Both the position numbers and the translations under genes were made by a program. A DNA stretch of 60,948 bases from an uncultured Eubacteriales bacterium (GTDB lineage Bacteria > Bacillota > Clostridia > Oscillospirales > Acutalibacteraceae): contig CAKTFN010000011.1 in assembly GCA_934561055.1 (NCBI GenBank), forward strand, positions 1 through 60,948, given 5' to 3'. The notes beneath the pieces were generated by a model. It made no database searches. It saw only the letters and a list, made by a program, of their open reading frames with translations, and was not told the origin of the DNA. Below, piece by piece: positions 1 to 8,070 of this stretch (positions within the stretch are counted from its first letter, which is position 1; every line of letters starts with the position of its first letter).

Positions 1-158
1 GATTGCTATTATCCATAGCTACAGGGTAAGTGTTATCAACCCCGATAACAAACTGATAACATTAGCCCATATAGGCAGGATAATATGGATACATCAAATA
101 ATCAAAAGCGCCACGAATACGACAGAGAATAATCTCTAAGCAAAATTGATTAGGCTTT

Positions 159-173
159 GTCGAGTGGGAATAA
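159..173 (+). other. guaA-3'-end-like attachment site candidate
   Basis: GTCGAGTGGGAATAA reads Val-Glu-Trp-Glu-stop in frame, the usual C-terminus of bacterial GMP synthase (GuaA). The frame is closed by a stop eight codons upstream of its own stop codon, so guaA itself is not here. The 3' end of guaA is a known integration hotspot in Gram-positive bacteria, and elements leave a copy of GAGTGGGAATAA at their far end. A free-standing copy is therefore best explained as an att site, though a chance match cannot be excluded from one copy. Confidence 0.45.
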
Positions 174-231
174 ATTGAAAAAGTCTGAAACCCCGGCAAT
201 AACAAGGATTTCAAGGTTTTCAAAGAGCCCG

Positions 232-253
232 TTGATAAGATTTTGATAAGATT
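232..253. repeat. 11-bp tandem direct repeat
   Basis: Two exact, abutting copies of TTGATAAGATT (232-242 and 243-253), about 60 bp right of the att-like sequence. Short direct repeats beside att cores serve as arm-type integrase sites in some elements, but that role is only a guess here. Confidence 0.6.
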
Positions 254-361
254 CTGCTCGGTACACTTTATCGTGTGTATCGAGTGGTTTGTGAGTAAAA
301 AGTAATATCTTGTGGCTCGCAAAAATACCATATAAAATATTAAAACCCGTACCACGGAAAT

Positions 362-420
362 GAACAGCACTCCATTTATTAGACAATGTGATAAAAGGTC
401 TAATAAACGGGGTGCTGTTC
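362..420. repeat. 23-bp near-perfect inverted repeat
   Basis: Left arm 362-384 begins GAACAGCACTCC and right arm 398-420 ends GGGGTGCTGTTC; 21 of 23 positions match, with a 13-nt loop. No U-tract follows on either strand, so it is not a standard terminator. It could be a mobile-element end, a MITE-like fold or a recombination site. Confidence 0.7.
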
Positions 421-615
421 ATTCTGCATCAAGAGGGTTCTTTTTTCGAGAGCTTCAATATCAAGGGTTCAGACGAAAAAGTTAAAAACATTTTTATCGG
501 TTCATCTGCGTGTTAATTTTAGCAATTAAGAAATTATAATCATTGGATTTTCTTCATGAATCCGTTTTTGCAGCTTCCAAACCATTATAAAACAAACCAA
601 GCCGCCGCTTCGGCA

Positions 616-1236
616 TCAGGTGTTTTTCATGATTACCGAGCCTACGCAGTTTCCGACGTGCTCGCAAGCATCGGCGCACGCCTCAAGACATTCGTAAATT
701 TTTCGCCACGACATCAGTTCAAGAACATCTCCGCCCTCTTTCGTCAGATTTCTCATCGACTCAAGAAAAAGACGGTCGCACTCTTCTTCGGCGGAGTTGA
801 TTTCAATAATCAGCTCCCGGATTTTTTTTGACTTTTTGAAGGCTTTGAATTCGTCCATCATTTTTGAAACAAGGCCACAAACATCAACAAGCTTTTCCGC
901 AAAAAGAATTGCATCGGGTCTTATTGTCTTAATATCATAGACATAAAATTTTTGAATGACTTCTTCAAGTTTGTCAGCAACGTCATCGAGCCTTACACTG
1001 AGAAGGTCAAGGTCTTCACGGTCAACCGGAGTGACAAAAGCTTTGATGAGCGCCTCGTTCATAGCATGATGCTTTTTATCTGCACTGTGTTCGAGTTCAT
1101 GCATTTTTAAAAGCATTTTTTCAATTTTCGCCTCTTCAAAATTTTTGAGACATTCGGTGAGATACTCGGCCGCAGATTTCAAAATCAGCGAGGTTTCGTA
1201 AAAGTTTTCAAAATAAAATTTATCGCCTTTTGCCAT
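616..1236 (-). CDS. DUF47 family (PhoU-like) Pit accessory protein
   Basis: This 206-aa protein belongs to the DUF47/PhoU-like family, small helical-bundle proteins usually encoded next to Pit phosphate transporters and thought to modulate them. Visible family features are the acidic/histidine stretch HELEHSADKKHH around residues 46-57, the segment FVTPVDREDLDLL around 67-79, and a second acidic patch near residue 150, positions where PhoU-like bundles bind metal. It lies 15 bp behind the pit gene on the same strand, so the two are almost certainly cotranscribed and coupled. The ATG start is preceded by a GGAGGAA-type site. Only a weak hairpin (GCCG-AAG-CGGC) follows the stop. The precise function of the family is not settled. 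Confidence 0.92.
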   Translation of the reverse strand: MAKGDKFYFENFYETSLILKSAAEYLTECLKNFEEAKIEKMLLKMHELEHSADKKHHAMNEALIKAFVTPVDREDLDLLSVRLDDVADKLEEVIQKFYVYDIKTIRPDAILFAEKLVDVCGLVSKMMDEFKAFKKSKKIRELIIEINSAEEECDRLFLESMRNLTKEGGDVLELMSWRKIYECLEACADACEHVGNCVGSVIMKNT

Positions 1237-1251
1237 TTTTTTATTCCTCCG

Positions 1252-2304
1252 TTACGCAAAAATTGCAACAAAAAGTTTTGTCATTAAAAATCCGACAAGG
1301 CCGCAGCCGGGAAAAGTCAAAATCCACGTCAGCACCATCTCTTTGACAACACCGAAATTGATTGCGGAAACCCGTCTGACGGCTCCGACTCCCATGATTG
1401 ATGTTGTTTTTGAATGGGTTGTTGAAACGGGAAGACTGAAAACGGAACAAATGAGAAGAGCAAGTGCCGCTGCAATATCGGCCGAAAAGCCCTGATATTT
1501 TTCAAGTTTTACCATATCCATTCCAACGGACTTAATAATCTTTTTTCCGCCCATTGCCGTTCCGAGAGCCATGACAACAGAACAGATAGCCATGAGCCAA
1601 ATCGGTATTGTGATATCCTGCGGAACCGCCTTTCCCTGCGACATATATACGCAAAGAAGAATTACCGCCATAAACTTTTGACCGTCCTGCGCACCGTGCA
1701 TGAACGCCATTGCGCCGGCTCCCACAATTTGAGCGCCTTTGAAAAACGGCTCCGTTTTCGGTCGGTCGGCATTGTAAAAAATGAGAGTTACCGCCTTGCA
1801 GACAAGCCAGCCGAGTCCAAAGCCGAGAACGACCGAAATTACAATTCCGTAAAGAACCTTCACCCACTCTTCTCCGTTCACGGCGGAAGCACTTCCGTGA
1901 AGGGCAATTGCGCTTCCGGTGAGGCCGGCAATGAGTGCATGGCTTTCGCTTGTCGGTATTCCGAATACCCATGCGAGAACGGCCCAAAGAACGATTGCAA
2001 AAAGAGCCGCACTGAGCGAGATTATCGCAAGACGAGGATCATCTCCGAAGTCAACCATTTTCGTTATTGTTTCGGCAACGGTCGAGTTAATAAGCGTCAT
2101 GACGAAAACACCGAAAAAGTTGAGAACGGCCGCCATGAGTATCGCAGAACGGGCAGACATACAACGGGTCACAACGCAGGTTGCGATTGCATTCGGCGCA
2201 TCCGTCCAACCGTTGACGAGTATCACGCCGAGAGTCAGCACAACCGCAATGAACAAAAGCGGATTTGCGGTCATTTGCGACCAAAAAGTCATAATCGATT
2301 CCAT
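1252..2304 (-). CDS. pit: Low-affinity inorganic phosphate transporter, Pit family
   Basis: A 350-aa polytopic membrane protein of the PiT (PHO4) family, which imports phosphate as a metal-phosphate complex driven by H+ (or Na+). The duplicated family signature is clear: an N-terminal GWTDAPNAIATCVVTR segment at about residues 32-47, an HGAQDGQKF motif near residue 205, and LPVSTTHSKTTS near residue 300. Hydrophobic segments fit ten or so transmembrane helices. AAGGAGG lies 6 nt before the ATG. It is followed after 15 bp by the DUF47 gene, the usual Pit operon. No Pho-box could be identified in the 5' region by eye. Confidence 0.95.
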   Translation of the reverse strand: MESIMTFWSQMTANPLLFIAVVLTLGVILVNGWTDAPNAIATCVVTRCMSARSAILMAAVLNFFGVFVMTLINSTVAETITKMVDFGDDPRLAIISLSAALFAIVLWAVLAWVFGIPTSESHALIAGLTGSAIALHGSASAVNGEEWVKVLYGIVISVVLGFGLGWLVCKAVTLIFYNADRPKTEPFFKGAQIVGAGAMAFMHGAQDGQKFMAVILLCVYMSQGKAVPQDITIPIWLMAICSVVMALGTAMGGKKIIKSVGMDMVKLEKYQGFSADIAAALALLICSVFSLPVSTTHSKTTSIMGVGAVRRVSAINFGVVKEMVLTWILTFPGCGLVGFLMTKLFVAIFA

Positions 2305-2727
2305 TTTACGCCTCCTTTTTCTTCCATATTACGGATGATACATTAGCAGAACCTTAAAAGGGTTTTCTTTTTATTGCCGATTCCGTTTCAATAAAAAAAT
2401 CCTTTTAATCCGAAAAAATTAAGTTATGCTGAGGTTATTCAAATAAAATTGTATTATTCATGCTTTTCTTTTCGCATCGGTAAGGCGTAAAAACGAACAT
2501 TAATCCGCATGATTGATTTCGGATATATTCCGTTTGAATTTCCGAATTGTTTTTTGAAATTATAATTACCTTTTCAAAGTCTATGCCAAAACATTGAATA
2601 TAAGCCCGGTCTTTCATGCGTCGAAAGGCAAGGCTTTATATAAAAAATCCACAACTCTTACCGCAGAAGTAAAAATTTTTTCAGCTATTATTATTTCTCA
2701 AAACGGCGCAATTATCAGCATTTTTAC
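2305..2727. other. Intergenic region without a recognised gene
   Basis: The divergent region between pit (leftward) and the his promoter holds about 420 bp in which I see no gene. A 60-codon minus-strand frame (2435-2617) lacks a ribosome binding site and looks like a chance ORF. A TTAAAAGG...CCTTTTAA inverted repeat (about 2354-2407) sits in the probable pit leader; its role is unknown. Confidence 0.5.
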
Positions 2728-2756
2728 TTGACATTTCTGTTGCATCGTAGTACAAT
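2728..2756 (+). promoter_or_regulatory. Sigma-A promoter of the his operon
   Basis: TTGACA (2728-2733), a 17-bp spacer and TACAAT (2751-2756): close to a perfect consensus. Transcription should start near 2763, giving a leader of only about 50 nt before hisZ. That is too short for a T-box or an amino-acid attenuator, so control is probably at initiation. Confidence 0.85.
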
Positions 2757-2772
2757 GTTAGCATATTAACAT
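2755..2772. promoter_or_regulatory. Palindromic operator candidate at his promoter
   Basis: ATGTTA-GCATAT-TAACAT, an 18-bp imperfect palindrome with 6-bp perfect outer arms, overlaps the -10 box and the predicted start site of the his operon. A repressor bound here would block initiation. A TrpR/YerC-type histidine regulator is a reasonable candidate but is an inference. Confidence 0.55.
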
Positions 2773-2815
2773 AGTAAAGTGCTTTGCATTGAAAATTCTC
2801 AAAAAGGAGAACGTT

Positions 2816-3913
2816 ATGATTGACGAAAGACTTTTGAAAAATGAAGAAAAGGCGGTTTTCTGCCTTCGGTCGCTTTACGGAAAATACGGATATTCTCCGT
2901 TCAAAATGAGCAAATTCGAGGAATATGAGCTTTATGTCAAAAACAAAGAGTTCCTCGTCAGCGACCGGGCAATCACCTTCAACGACACGAACGGCCAACT
3001 TCTTGCACTCAAGCCGGACGTTACGCTTTCAATCATCAAAAGCGCCAGAGATATTCCCGGAGAAAAGCAAAAGGTTTATTACAACGAAAACGTTTATCGC
3101 GTTTCGGAAAGCACCCACCGCTACAAAGAAATTATGCAGGCCGGGCTTGAATGCATCGGTGACATTGACCTTTACGATATCTATGAGGTTGTTTCGCTTG
3201 CGGCGCAAAGTCTTGCGGCAATCGGCGACGAGTTTGTTCTTGAAATTTCAAATCTCGGCCTTCTTTCCGGAATTCTTGAAAGAACGTGTTCTTCCCGTGC
3301 GTTCTGCGAAAAAGCGATTGATTTCATCAAAGAAAAGAACAGCCACGATTTTTTGAGGCTCTGCAATGAATACGGAATCGAAAAGGAAAAAGCAGAAGTT
3401 CTCACGGTTTTCGTTTCGGCATACGGTGAAAGGAAAAAGGTAATATCCGAGCTCGAAAAGGTCTGCTCAAAGGAGGAGCTTTCCCCTCTTTCAAAGCTTT
3501 CCGACCTGCTTGATTCCTCCCCGTTTTCGGAAAGAATTGTTTTTGATTTTTCAGTCGTCAACAACATGAATTATTACAACGGTTTTGTTTTCAGAGGCTT
3601 TCTGAACGGTGTTTCCGAACGGCTTCTTGCCGGAGGACAATACGACAAAATGATGAAAAAGATGGGCAAACGCTCAGGCGCAATCGGTTTTGCGATTTAT
3701 CTTGACATTCTCGAACAGCTTCAAAACGAGAACGAAAAAACGGATGTTGACGTCCTTTTGATTTATGACAACGACACAAAGCCCCGTGAAGTTGCAAAAA
3801 AAGTCAGCGAGTTGATTTCATGCGGTTTCACGGTCAGCGCCCAAAAAACCGACTCCGGAAAAATCAAGGCGAAAAAGGTCATCGACCTGAGGAAGGAGAA
3901 GAACAATGCTTAA
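2816..3913 (+). CDS. hisZ: ATP phosphoribosyltransferase regulatory subunit
   Basis: HisZ is a class-II histidyl-tRNA-synthetase paralogue without aminoacylation activity; it joins short-form HisG to make the active, histidine-sensitive first enzyme of histidine biosynthesis. The 365-aa product shows the HisRS-like core: motif-2-like region around LALKPDVTLSIIK, then VYYNENVYR, and a C-terminal motif-3-like LAGGQYDKMMKKMGK before a degenerate C-terminus. I chose ATG 2816 because AAGGAG lies 6 nt upstream; an in-frame TTG at 2789 has no such site. It is the first gene of the operon and overlaps hisG by 8 nt. Pairing with a short HisG (208 aa) is the expected arrangement. Confidence 0.95.
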   Translation: MIDERLLKNEEKAVFCLRSLYGKYGYSPFKMSKFEEYELYVKNKEFLVSDRAITFNDTNGQLLALKPDVTLSIIKSARDIPGEKQKVYYNENVYRVSESTHRYKEIMQAGLECIGDIDLYDIYEVVSLAAQSLAAIGDEFVLEISNLGLLSGILERTCSSRAFCEKAIDFIKEKNSHDFLRLCNEYGIEKEKAEVLTVFVSAYGERKKVISELEKVCSKEELSPLSKLSDLLDSSPFSERIVFDFSVVNNMNYYNGFVFRGFLNGVSERLLAGGQYDKMMKKMGKRSGAIGFAIYLDILEQLQNENEKTDVDVLLIYDNDTKPREVAKKVSELISCGFTVSAQKTDSGKIKAKKVIDLRKEKNNA

Positions 3914-4532
3914 CATTGCGCTCCCAAAAGGACGGCTCGGCGAAAAGGTTTACTCAATGTTTGAAAAAGCCGGATTTGAATGTCCGTCAATCAAGGAAAA
4001 CAACAGAAAACTCATTTTTGAAAACGAAGAAAAAGGTGTTCGGTATTTTTGGGTAAAACCGTCGGACGTTTCAATATACGTTGAGCGCGGCGCAGCAGAC
4101 ATCGGCGTTGCCGGAAAGGACATTTTGCTTGAATACCGGCCGGATATTTACGAGCTTCTTGACCTCGGAATCGGAAAATGCAGAATGGCCGTTGCCGGGA
4201 AGAAAGACTTCATCGACAACCCGGCAAAAACGCTGAGAGTTGCAACGAAATTCACGAACATCGCTTCGGAATATTACGCCGGAATCGGGCGGGACATCGA
4301 CATGATAAAACTCAACGGTTCAATCGAACTTGCGCCGATTCTCGGTCTTTCGGACGTAATCGTCGATATCGTTGAAACCGGAACAACACTTAAAGAAAAC
4401 AATCTTGAGGTCAAGGCGGAAATCCTTCCGATAAGCGCAAGGCTCATTGCCAATAAATCCGCCTTCAGATTTAAGAGCGGACAAATTGAGGAAATTCTCA
4501 AAAAAATGAAGGAGCAAATCAAAAATGATTAA
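3906..4532 (+). CDS. hisG: ATP phosphoribosyltransferase catalytic subunit (short form)
   Basis: HisG condenses ATP with PRPP to phosphoribosyl-ATP, the committed step of histidine synthesis. At 208 aa it is the short form, lacking the C-terminal regulatory domain, and so needs HisZ, encoded just upstream. Recognisable features are the N-terminal NIALPKGRLGEK and the phosphate-binding segment VDIVETGTTLKENNL around residues 155-170. It overlaps hisZ by 8 nt and hisD by 8 nt, indicating translational coupling in the operon. The PRPP it uses could come from the convergent PRPP synthetase at 10235-11434. Confidence 0.97.
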   Translation: MLNIALPKGRLGEKVYSMFEKAGFECPSIKENNRKLIFENEEKGVRYFWVKPSDVSIYVERGAADIGVAGKDILLEYRPDIYELLDLGIGKCRMAVAGKKDFIDNPAKTLRVATKFTNIASEYYAGIGRDIDMIKLNGSIELAPILGLSDVIVDIVETGTTLKENNLEVKAEILPISARLIANKSAFRFKSGQIEEILKKMKEQIKND

Positions 4533-5805
4533 GATATATAATTACGGCGAAGTTTCAAACAGCGAAATTTTTGCAAGGGAAAACATTTCCGCAAACGTCC
4601 GGGACATCGTTTCCGAAATCATTTCAAACGTCAGAAAAAACAAAGACAAGGCTCTTTTTGAATATTGCCTCAAATTTGACAAAGCAGAGCTTTCATCCCT
4701 TGAAGTTTCAGGCGAAGAAATCGACGAAGCGTTCTCTCTTGTTGAGCCGGAATTCATCGAAATTCTCAAAGAAGCCGCCGAAAACATCAGAGAGTTTCAC
4801 AAACGTCAGGTTCGCACAAGCTTCATTATCAACGAAAAGCCGGGCGTTGTCATCGGACAGAAAGTTATTCCGATTGAAAAAGTCGGTCTTTATGTTCCTG
4901 GCGGAACAGCCGCCTATCCTTCAACGGTTCTCATGGACAGCATCCCGGCGAAGATTGCCGGCTGTTCTCAAATCGTGATGGTTACACCGCCGGGAAAGGA
5001 CGGAAAGGTCAATCCCGTTATTCTTGCAGCGGCGAAGATTGCCGGAATCGACAGAATTTTCAAGGTCGGCGGGGCGCAGGCCGTTGCCGCACTCGCTTAC
5101 GGAACGGAAAGTATTCCAAAGACGGACAAAATTGTCGGCCCCGGAAACGCTTTTGTTGCCGAAGCCAAAAAGCAGGTTTTCGGAACGGTTTCAATTGATA
5201 TGATTGCAGGTCCGAGCGAAATTCTGGTTGTTGCCGATTCAACGTGCGAAGCAAAATTCGTTGCGGCGGACATGCTTTCTCAGGCCGAACACGACAAACT
5301 TGCAAGCGCAGTTCTTGTTACCGACAGCAAAGAATTTGCAAACAAGGTCCGCGACGAGCTTGAAAAGCAGATTCCGCTCCTTGAAAGAAGCGAAATTGCA
5401 AGAACTTCAATCGACAAAAACGGAAAAATCATCGTTGCCGAAAACAATCTTTCGCTCGCAATTGACATTGCGAACGAAATTGCGCCGGAGCATCTTGAAC
5501 TTTGCGTTGACAATCCGTTTGATTACCTTGACAAAATCAAACACGCAGGCTCGATTTTTATGGGAAAGAACTGTCCCGAAGCACTCGGCGATTACTTTGC
5601 CGGCCCGAACCACACTCTTCCGACGAGCGGAACGGCAAGATTCTCCTCTCCCCTTTCGGTTGACGACTTCGTCAAAAAGTCACAATTTACATATTACTCC
5701 GCAGACGCACTCAAGGCGGTTTCTCAAAAGGTTTCATACTTTGCAAAAAAGGAGGGACTCGGCGCACACGCAAAAAGTGCAACGGTGCGCTTTGAAAAAG
5801 AATGA
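4525..5805 (+). CDS. hisD: Histidinol dehydrogenase
   Basis: HisD carries out the last two steps of the pathway, oxidising L-histidinol to L-histidinal and then to L-histidine with NAD+ and a zinc ion. The 426-aa length is typical. Visible signatures are PGGTAAYPSTVLM around residue 130, the KIVGPGNAFVAEAKK segment near 205-220, GPSEILVVAD, the metal/catalytic SQAEHDK near 255, and PEHLEL followed by FAGPNHTLPTSGTARF towards the C-terminus. It overlaps hisG by 8 nt and hisC by 4 nt (ATGA), so it is part of one coupled operon. Confidence 0.97.
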   Translation: MIKIYNYGEVSNSEIFARENISANVRDIVSEIISNVRKNKDKALFEYCLKFDKAELSSLEVSGEEIDEAFSLVEPEFIEILKEAAENIREFHKRQVRTSFIINEKPGVVIGQKVIPIEKVGLYVPGGTAAYPSTVLMDSIPAKIAGCSQIVMVTPPGKDGKVNPVILAAAKIAGIDRIFKVGGAQAVAALAYGTESIPKTDKIVGPGNAFVAEAKKQVFGTVSIDMIAGPSEILVVADSTCEAKFVAADMLSQAEHDKLASAVLVTDSKEFANKVRDELEKQIPLLERSEIARTSIDKNGKIIVAENNLSLAIDIANEIAPEHLELCVDNPFDYLDKIKHAGSIFMGKNCPEALGDYFAGPNHTLPTSGTARFSSPLSVDDFVKKSQFTYYSADALKAVSQKVSYFAKKEGLGAHAKSATVRFEKE

Positions 5806-6869
5806 GCAGATTTTTTTCGGACAAATATTCAAATCTCACGCCCTATACTCCCGGCGAACAGCCGCAGGATAAAAAATATCTCAAATTAAACACGAACGAA
5901 TCCCCTTTTCCGCCGTCTCCGAAAGTTCTGAAAGCGGTTGAAGAGGAAGCAGAAAAACTTGAGCTTTACTCCGACCCGGAATGCGAAAAACTACGTGAAA
6001 AGGGAGCGGAAATTTTCGCAGTGAATAAAAACCAAATTGTTTTTACAAACGGTTCGGACGAAGCACTGAATTTTGCGTTCATGGCTTTTGCGGATGAAAA
6101 AAGGCCTCTTGCCTTTCCGGACATCACATACGGTTTTTATCCCGTTTTTGCGCTTCTCAACAACATTCCGTTCACGGAAATACCGCTCAAAGACGACTTT
6201 TCGATTGACGTCAACGATTACATCGGAATAAACAAAACAATTGTCATTGCAAACCCGAACGCACCGACGGGGCTCTCTCTTTCACTCAAAGACATTGAAA
6301 TGATTCTTCAAAGCAATCCAAACAACGTTGTAATCATTGACGAAGCATACGTTGACTTCGGCGCAGAAAGCGCGATAAAACTCATAAACGATTACGAGAA
6401 CCTTCTTGTTACGGGGACTTTTTCAAAATCACGCTCAATGGCGGGTGCAAGACTCGGCTTTGCAATCGGACCGGAGAAGCTGATTAAAGACCTCAACACG
6501 ATTCGCTTTTCGACGAATCCTTATAACATTAACCGCATGACCTCTGCCGCAGGCTTTGCGGCTTTTGAAGAAAACGATTATTACATGAACAATTGCAAGG
6601 TCATTGCGGAAAACCGAACGTTTTTAAAAAACGAACTTGAAAAGCTCGGCTTTTTTGTTCTTCCTTCAAAAGCAAACTTCCTTTTTGCAAAAAGCGAAAG
6701 GATCGACGGAGAAAAACTTTACTTAAAGCTCAAGGAAAAGGGCGTTCTTATTCGCCATTTTTCAAAAGAGCGCATCAAAAACTTCAACCGAATCACAATC
6801 GGAACGAAGGAACAGACAGAAAAATTCATCAAAGCAGTCAAGAGAATTTTTGAGGAGGAAGGAAAATGA
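5802..6869 (+). CDS. hisC: Histidinol-phosphate aminotransferase
   Basis: A PLP-dependent fold-type I aminotransferase that converts imidazole acetol phosphate and glutamate into L-histidinol phosphate and 2-oxoglutarate. The 355-aa protein shows LKLNTNESPFPPSP near the N-terminus, TNGSDEALN (PLP phosphate contact), ANPNAPTG, DEAYVDF, and the PLP lysine in TFSKSRSMAGARLGFAIG near residue 210-225. It starts within the hisD stop (ATGA overlap) and overlaps hisB by 4 nt. HisC enzymes can also accept aromatic substrates, which may matter beside the aryl-pyruvate operon at 11.8-17.4 kb, but nothing in the sequence proves this. Confidence 0.96.
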   Translation: MSRFFSDKYSNLTPYTPGEQPQDKKYLKLNTNESPFPPSPKVLKAVEEEAEKLELYSDPECEKLREKGAEIFAVNKNQIVFTNGSDEALNFAFMAFADEKRPLAFPDITYGFYPVFALLNNIPFTEIPLKDDFSIDVNDYIGINKTIVIANPNAPTGLSLSLKDIEMILQSNPNNVVIIDEAYVDFGAESAIKLINDYENLLVTGTFSKSRSMAGARLGFAIGPEKLIKDLNTIRFSTNPYNINRMTSAAGFAAFEENDYYMNNCKVIAENRTFLKNELEKLGFFVLPSKANFLFAKSERIDGEKLYLKLKEKGVLIRHFSKERIKNFNRITIGTKEQTEKFIKAVKRIFEEEGK

Positions 6870-7453
6870 GAACAGCAAAAATTGAAAGAGTGACTTTTGA
6901 AACGAACATCGCCCTTTTTTTGAACCTTGACGGAAGCGGAAAAAGCGAAATTTCGTCCGGTTGCGGCTTTCTTGACCATATGCTGACGCTTTTTTCACGC
7001 CACGCAAGATTTGACCTTTCGCTCAAATGCGTCGGAGACACTTTTGTTGACTTTCACCACACCGCCGAGGACATAGGAATCTGCCTCGGAAAAGCTTTTT
7101 CTCAGGCGCTCGGCAACAAAAAAGGGATTATCCGTTACGGAGATACGGCTCTTCCGATGGACGAAGCGTTGATTCTTTCGGCGGTTGACATTTCCGGAAG
7201 GGGCGAACTTTTCTTTGACCTTCCGATTCCGACGGAAAAGGTCGGCGATTTTGACACGGAGCTTTGCGAAGAGTTTTTCATTGCATTTTCAAGGAATGCC
7301 GGAATCACGCTCCATATCAAAGAACTTGCCGGCAAGAACTCTCACCATATTATTGAAGGCACATTCAAGTCGGTTGCAAGAAGTCTTAAAACGGCAGTTT
7401 CAATCGACAAAGACTTTTCGGAAGAAATTCCTTCAACGAAGGGAATGTTATAA
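6866..7453 (+). CDS. hisB: Imidazoleglycerol-phosphate dehydratase
   Basis: Dehydrates imidazole glycerol phosphate to imidazole acetol phosphate using Mn2+. At 195 aa it is the monofunctional form: there is no HAD-type histidinol-phosphatase domain at the N-terminus, unlike the enterobacterial HisB fusion. The two metal-binding motifs are present, FLDHMLTLFSRHARF and DFHHTAEDIGICLG in the first half and NSHHIIEGTFKSVARSL in the second. It overlaps hisC by 4 nt and shares one base with hisH (TAATG). Confidence 0.97.
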   Translation: MRTAKIERVTFETNIALFLNLDGSGKSEISSGCGFLDHMLTLFSRHARFDLSLKCVGDTFVDFHHTAEDIGICLGKAFSQALGNKKGIIRYGDTALPMDEALILSAVDISGRGELFFDLPIPTEKVGDFDTELCEEFFIAFSRNAGITLHIKELAGKNSHHIIEGTFKSVARSLKTAVSIDKDFSEEIPSTKGML

Positions 7454-8070
7454 TGATTGCGATTATTGATTACGGAGTGGGCAACCTTTTTTCGCTCTCC
7501 TCCTCGCTCAAAGCAATAGGTGAAGAAGCGGTTGTTACAAACGACATAAAGCTCATTGAAAAAGCCGACAAGCTCATTCTTCCCGGAGTCGGTGCATTCG
7601 CCGACGCGGCAAAAAAGCTCAAAGAAAGCGGAATGGAAAAAGTCGTCAGAGCGGAAGCCGCAAAAGGAAAGGACATCATGGGAATTTGTCTCGGTATGCA
7701 GCTTCTTTTTGAAAAAAGCTTTGAATACGGCGAACACGAAGGGCTTGGCCTTCTCAAGGGTCAGGTTGTTTCAATGGAAGGCAGACTTCCGAAAGAGCTT
7801 AAAATTCCGCACATCGGCTGGAACGCACTGCATTTCAAAAAGGAAAGCGGCCTTTTCAAATACATTAACGAAAACGACTGCGTATACTTCGTCCATTCAT
7901 ATTATGCCGAGAACTGCAGCGAAAGCCTCATTGCGTCAACGGAATACGGAATCGAAATGACAGCCGCCGTTGAACTCGGAAACATCAAAGGCTGTCAGTT
8001 TCATCCCGAAAAAAGCGGAAACGTCGGGCTGAAAATTCTCAAAGCATTCTGTGAGGAGGAAAAAGCATGA
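7453..8070 (+). CDS. hisH: Imidazole glycerol phosphate synthase, glutaminase subunit
   Basis: Class-I glutamine amidotransferase that hydrolyses glutamine and channels ammonia to HisF. The 205-aa product carries the nucleophile loop GICLGMQLLFE (Cys about residue 78) and the catalytic dyad segment FHPEKSG near the C-terminus. The N-terminal IAIIDYGVGNL is typical of the family. It starts in the hisB stop codon and overlaps hisA by 4 nt. hisA lies between hisH and hisF, a common Firmicutes order. Confidence 0.97.
   Translation: MIAIIDYGVGNLFSLSSSLKAIGEEAVVTNDIKLIEKADKLILPGVGAFADAAKKLKESGMEKVVRAEAAKGKDIMGICLGMQLLFEKSFEYGEHEGLGLLKGQVVSMEGRLPKELKIPHIGWNALHFKKESGLFKYINENDCVYFVHSYYAENCSESLIASTEYGIEMTAAVELGNIKGCQFHPEKSGNVGLKILKAFCEEEKA

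Larger units (their letters stand above)
1..615. other. Gene-poor left edge, possible mobile-element scar
   Basis: I find no convincing gene here. The open frames on the minus strand (about 62-370 and 150-422) overlap each other, have no ribosome binding site and read as low-complexity sequence. The stretch is more AT-rich than the genes to its right. It does hold ordered elements: a guaA-3'-end-like sequence at 159-173, an exact 11-bp tandem repeat at 232-253 and a 23-bp inverted repeat at 362-420. Together these suggest the edge or remains of an integrated element, but no integrase or transposase gene is visible inside the window. Confidence 0.5.

Noticed and set aside
62..422. Two overlapping minus-strand open frames (102 and 90 codons) at the left edge
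   Set aside because: They overlap in different frames, lack ribosome sites, match no family I know, and run across the inverted repeat and att-like sequence; most likely chance frames.
2435..2617. 60-codon minus-strand frame upstream of the his promoter
   Set aside because: No ribosome site, no family resemblance, odd composition compared with real genes here.
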